This document shows, one piece after another, positions 7,993-10,042 of a DNA stretch of 10,042 bases (positions are counted from its first letter, which is position 1; each line of letters opens with the position of its first letter). The stretch is from Cephalothrix spiralis. Lineage: Eukaryota > Nemertea > Palaeonemertea > Archinemertea > Cephalotrichidae. The notes below the pieces were generated by a model. The model did not search any database. It was not told the DNA's origin and saw nothing but the letters and a program-made list of their open reading frames with translations. The stretch spans positions 1-10,042 of the forward strand of contig JAUCNG010423131.1 of NCBI GenBank assembly GCA_032353305.1, written 5' to 3'. The translations under genes were made by a program, and so were the position numbers.

Positions 7993-7998
7993 CTATCA
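7993..7998. repeat. Right target-site duplication of the MITE-like element
   Basis: CTATCA directly follows the right inverted repeat and is identical to 7464-7469. The flanking bases beyond it differ, so the duplication is six bases and no longer. Confidence 0.6.
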
Positions 7999-8368
7999 CC
8001 TTAACCACATACGAAGTTTTATTCAAATAGGTTAACGTTGACCGAAATTATACGCGCCCGCAAAATTCCTTACATCAGACCAAATTTTTCTCAAACCATT
8101 TAAAAAACTTGAAATCATTGTCTTGTACTTGTACGTACTTCTACGTCTATGCCTTATTAATAAGTTATTACCGATTGTGTTGTCGGATGCGAGTTGGAGT
8201 GATTTGATGCGTTCGGATTATATACTATACTTTCCGCAGCCGTATGATATTGAGAATCAGACGTTTGATCGGAAAGTTGGTCAAAATTATTAGCACAGTT
8301 GGCATTTATGGTTTAAATTGTGTTGCATCCCTTCTAATACCTCCTATTTTAAAGTATGGTATACATAC

Positions 8369-8488
8369 CAAATTCAGATATGAAGTCTCTCCAATCACTG
8401 TTGATACCTTGTTTCTTTAAAGTCAGTAGAATATCCCATAGTTCGAAACCAATGTCCCCAATTTCAGAATAGGCAGTCGCGTCTAAAT
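8369..8488 (-). CDS. Exon encoding the N-terminal half of death domain 2
   Basis: This 120-bp exon has acceptor TTTGTTTACAG before 8488 and donor G|GTATGT after 8369, phase 1 at both ends, so it joins its neighbours in frame. It is too short to stand out as an open frame and was found by its splice sites and protein pattern. The peptide includes GFELWDILLTLKKQGINSDW then RDFISEF and ends in the first base of a glycine codon. The W...L.......DWR.F...(F/L)G pattern is that of helices 1-3 of a death domain. It parallels the exon at 9759-9905, which has DWRHFISKLFG and the same split glycine. Confidence 0.78.
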
Positions 8489-8891
8489 CTGTAAACAAAT
8501 AAATACAATATAGAAGGGAGGCACTAATATGGCGAAAATATTTTTCATATTAGGCCTAGAAACACAGGGCATATCGCCATATGACCCATATAATACTAAT
8601 GTAAGAGGAAAAATTAATTTAATGTGGAATCGGTTAAATCAGTAGGCCTAACCATTTTAAGGTTTATCTATTGATATTTTTTGTTAACATAACAATGAAA
8701 ACGAAATCTGTTGAACCGGCCGTGTCAATAATAACGCCTATGATAAAGGATAAAGGTTAGTCGTTGAAGCTCCCTTATACACAAACTATTTAGCAAAATA
8801 TTTATTCTTACAGCTATTTGGCTCAATTTAATCGATAGACTGGTTTCCTTGCCCAATAGTTAGCCCCTTTGACTTAAAATTCAAGACTTAC
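8489..8891 (-). other. Intron between the two death-domain modules
   Basis: This is a 403-bp phase-1 intron with donor A|GTAAGT at 8891 and acceptor ACAG ending at 8489. I see no repeat, element or open frame of note in it. Confidence 0.7.
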
Positions 8892-9104
8892 TCAGTTTAT
8901 TATATTCTCCTCCTTTTTTAATGCATTCTTCAATGACAGCACCATATTTTTCTCTCAGGTCCCTTGTTATATCATTTCTTTTCAATATATCTAGAATACC
9001 AACTGCTTGATTTAATCTTATATTCCTGTCCTTAAGAAGACTAATGACTTTTCCCATCGGTTCACAATCTATTCTCATTTCTTCAATCTCACGAATTGAA
9101 TATC
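8892..9104 (-). CDS. Exon encoding the C-terminal half of death domain 1 plus a short linker
   Basis: This 213-bp exon follows a strong acceptor (ATTTTATTTTTCTTAG) and ends at A|GTAAGT. It is phase 1 at both ends. The peptide starts with the split glycine then YSIREIEEMRI and includes AVGILDILKRNDITRDLREK, matching the second half of a death domain and closely paralleling the exon at 7160-7341 (EI..I, then L..LKRND/L..LDRND). After the domain come about 17 charged residues (AVIEECIKKGGEYNKL) that link to the second module. The in-frame ATG at 9078 is internal, not a start, because the domain pattern and acceptor lie upstream of it. Confidence 0.8.
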
Positions 9105-9758
9105 CTAAGAAAAATAAAATCTTGTGACAAGTAATAATAATGGCTCATCGGTTTAAGCTCAAAATTAAAGAAACGGTAGATTCATGTACGTTGAAAAATA
9201 CCCGCATTGTGAACGCAACCAGTCTACGATAGCAGGCCTCAATACCGGATGGTCCAGTTACGAATTAACGAGCCTAAAAATGAACTTTCACGGAGCACGG
9301 ACGGAATGCTTAAAATCGTGAAATCACGGACTTATTCAAGAAATGAGAGAAAACACATTACACAAACTAAAAAAGTTAAAATCACGGAGCACGTAGTACC
9401 AAATTTGCTTTCACGTTGCACGCCAGAGGGTATTTCACGTTTTCACGACGAAAAAAAACCCGTTACCCCCCTCCACAGAGGTACGTTTGGTTTTTTAATA
9501 ACAGGTTTTATCCAAAACTGCGATGTCCTCGGCACCGTTCCCGGATCATTGTGATAGGAGCGCTGCGTACCGACAACCGGCGTGTTTCAGCACTATTATA
9601 ATTGTTGTTATCTCAAACACTATTATGTATTAAATAAAGAACACTTTAAAAGCACTGTCTGTATGCTTGACAAAAATATGTCATTCGATATTGCGACATT
9701 TTAATAGAATATATAATACCTCATCATATCAATTGGTTTATAAACTTAGTCAACTCAC
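9105..9758 (-). other. Intron splitting death domain 1
   Basis: This is a 654-bp phase-1 intron with donor G|GTGAGT at 9758 and acceptor CTTAG ending at 9105. Its phase and position within the domain equal those of the intron at 7342-8368. It contains a TCACG-rich repeat region at about 9250-9490. Plus-strand open frames at 9249-9601 lie in this low-complexity DNA and look like chance. Confidence 0.7.
9250..9490. repeat. TCACG/GCACG-rich low-complexity region, possible degenerate element
   Basis: The words TTTCACG, ATCACGG, GAGCACG, TTGCACG and TTTTCACG recur through this stretch, with a homopyrimidine end (CCCGTTACCCCCCTCC near 9461-9474). The layout, a short word repeated many times and ending in an AAACCC...CCCCTCC block, is like the right half of the element at 7470-7992, with CACG in place of TACG. 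I could not find a matching left inverted repeat or target duplication, so it may be a truncated or older relative. Confidence 0.45.
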
Positions 9759-9905
9759 CAAATAATTTAGAAATAAAATGTCTCCAATCGTTAGCTCCTG
9801 TTTCTGTTTTAAGTCTTTCAAGCCGGCTTAAAATTTTCCAAAAACCATCGTCCATATTTTTAAGAAAGGCGTCTGGTTTAATATCAGGATTTGTACTAAA
9901 CTGAT
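9759..9905 (-). CDS. Exon encoding the N-terminal half of death domain 1 (5' part of gene lies outside the window)
   Basis: This 147-bp exon has a strong acceptor (AATATTTTTTAG before 9905) and donor G|GTGAGT after 9759, phase 1 at both ends. The peptide includes DDGFWKILSRLERLKTETGA then NDWRHFISKLF and ends with the first base of a glycine codon. The pattern matches helices 1-3 of a death domain and the parallel exon at 8369-8488. Because it opens with the last two bases of a codon, at least one more coding exon lies upstream, beyond or at the edge of the window. That exon would hold the start codon and any further N-terminal domain. Confidence 0.78.
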
Positions 9906-10042
9906 CTAAAAAATATTAAAAAAATTTCTTATAATTGTTATGTATAATATGTAACATGAAACTTGAAACTTATTGGGAGGGCGTCAGATGACTGGCTCAA
10001 ATAGACACATACGGTCCGCTTTATGAGCATTTACCCTTAGGC
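9906..10042 (-). other. Upstream intron sequence of the death-domain kinase gene
   Basis: Following the acceptor at 9906-9907, this reads as intron to the window edge. A GGGTAAAT word on the minus strand at about 10028-10035 could be a donor of the preceding exon, but too little exon is left to judge it. Confidence 0.4.

Larger units (their letters stand above)
7342..8368 (-). other. Intron splitting death domain 2, with an inserted element
   Basis: This is a 1,027-bp phase-1 intron with donor G|GTATGT at 8368 and acceptor CAG ending at 7342. About half of it is the inverted-repeat element at 7470-7992. The remaining part contains a 43-codon open stretch on the minus strand at about 8180-8310 rich in Ser, Thr, Asn and Gln. 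That stretch has no start codon and no acceptor upstream of it, so it is not called as an exon. Confidence 0.7.

Noticed and set aside
8436-8452. tRNA B-box-like word near GTTCGAAAC
   Set aside because: It lies within a coding exon and has no matching A box or cloverleaf around it.
9249-9601. Plus-strand open frames of 101 and 61 codons
   Set aside because: They fall in TCACG-word repeats inside an intron, overlap each other in different frames and show no family pattern.

Overview
The window reads as animal nuclear DNA, most likely from an aquatic invertebrate. It is AT-rich, has long non-coding stretches and short spliced exons with clean GT/AG borders, and carries small inverted-repeat elements inside introns. 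The protein content (a death-domain kinase and a duplicated alpha-kinase-like gene) fits lophotrochozoans such as bivalves, but the taxon is inference. Nothing looks bacterial or viral.

Layout. (1) 1-755 is non-coding, with a 33-bp tandem repeat and an 11-bp inverted repeat. (2) 930-2663, minus strand, holds an apparently intronless gene for a 577-residue protein with two near-identical alpha-kinase-like domains joined by a Pro/Ser/Thr-rich linker. Both domains keep the zinc-site residues and the N-lobe lysine but lack the two catalytic/metal aspartates, so both look like pseudokinases. The DNA duplication runs past the stop codon into a decayed tail (756-826). (3) 2764-5414 is non-coding, with a degenerate direct repeat and a G/C-rich palindrome inside a larger inverted repeat. 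(4) 5586-9905, minus strand, is the 3' part of a multi-exon gene. Five exons (9759-9905, 8892-9104, 8369-8488, 7160-7341, 5586-6515) have splice sites and phases that agree from one to the next. Together they encode two tandem death-domain-like modules followed by a serine/threonine-type protein kinase domain. The 5' end lies beyond 10042.

The death domain-death domain-kinase order resembles IRAK/Pelle kinases of Toll/IL-1 signalling more than RIPK1, whose death domain is C-terminal. Each death domain is cut by a phase-1 intron at the same glycine, so the second module probably arose by duplication of a two-exon unit. The introns carry two repeat-rich insertions: one with terminal inverted repeats and a 6-bp target duplication (7470-7992), and a second rich in TCACG-type words (about 9250-9490).

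Both genes lie on the minus strand about 2.9 kb apart. A functional link between them is only a hypothesis.
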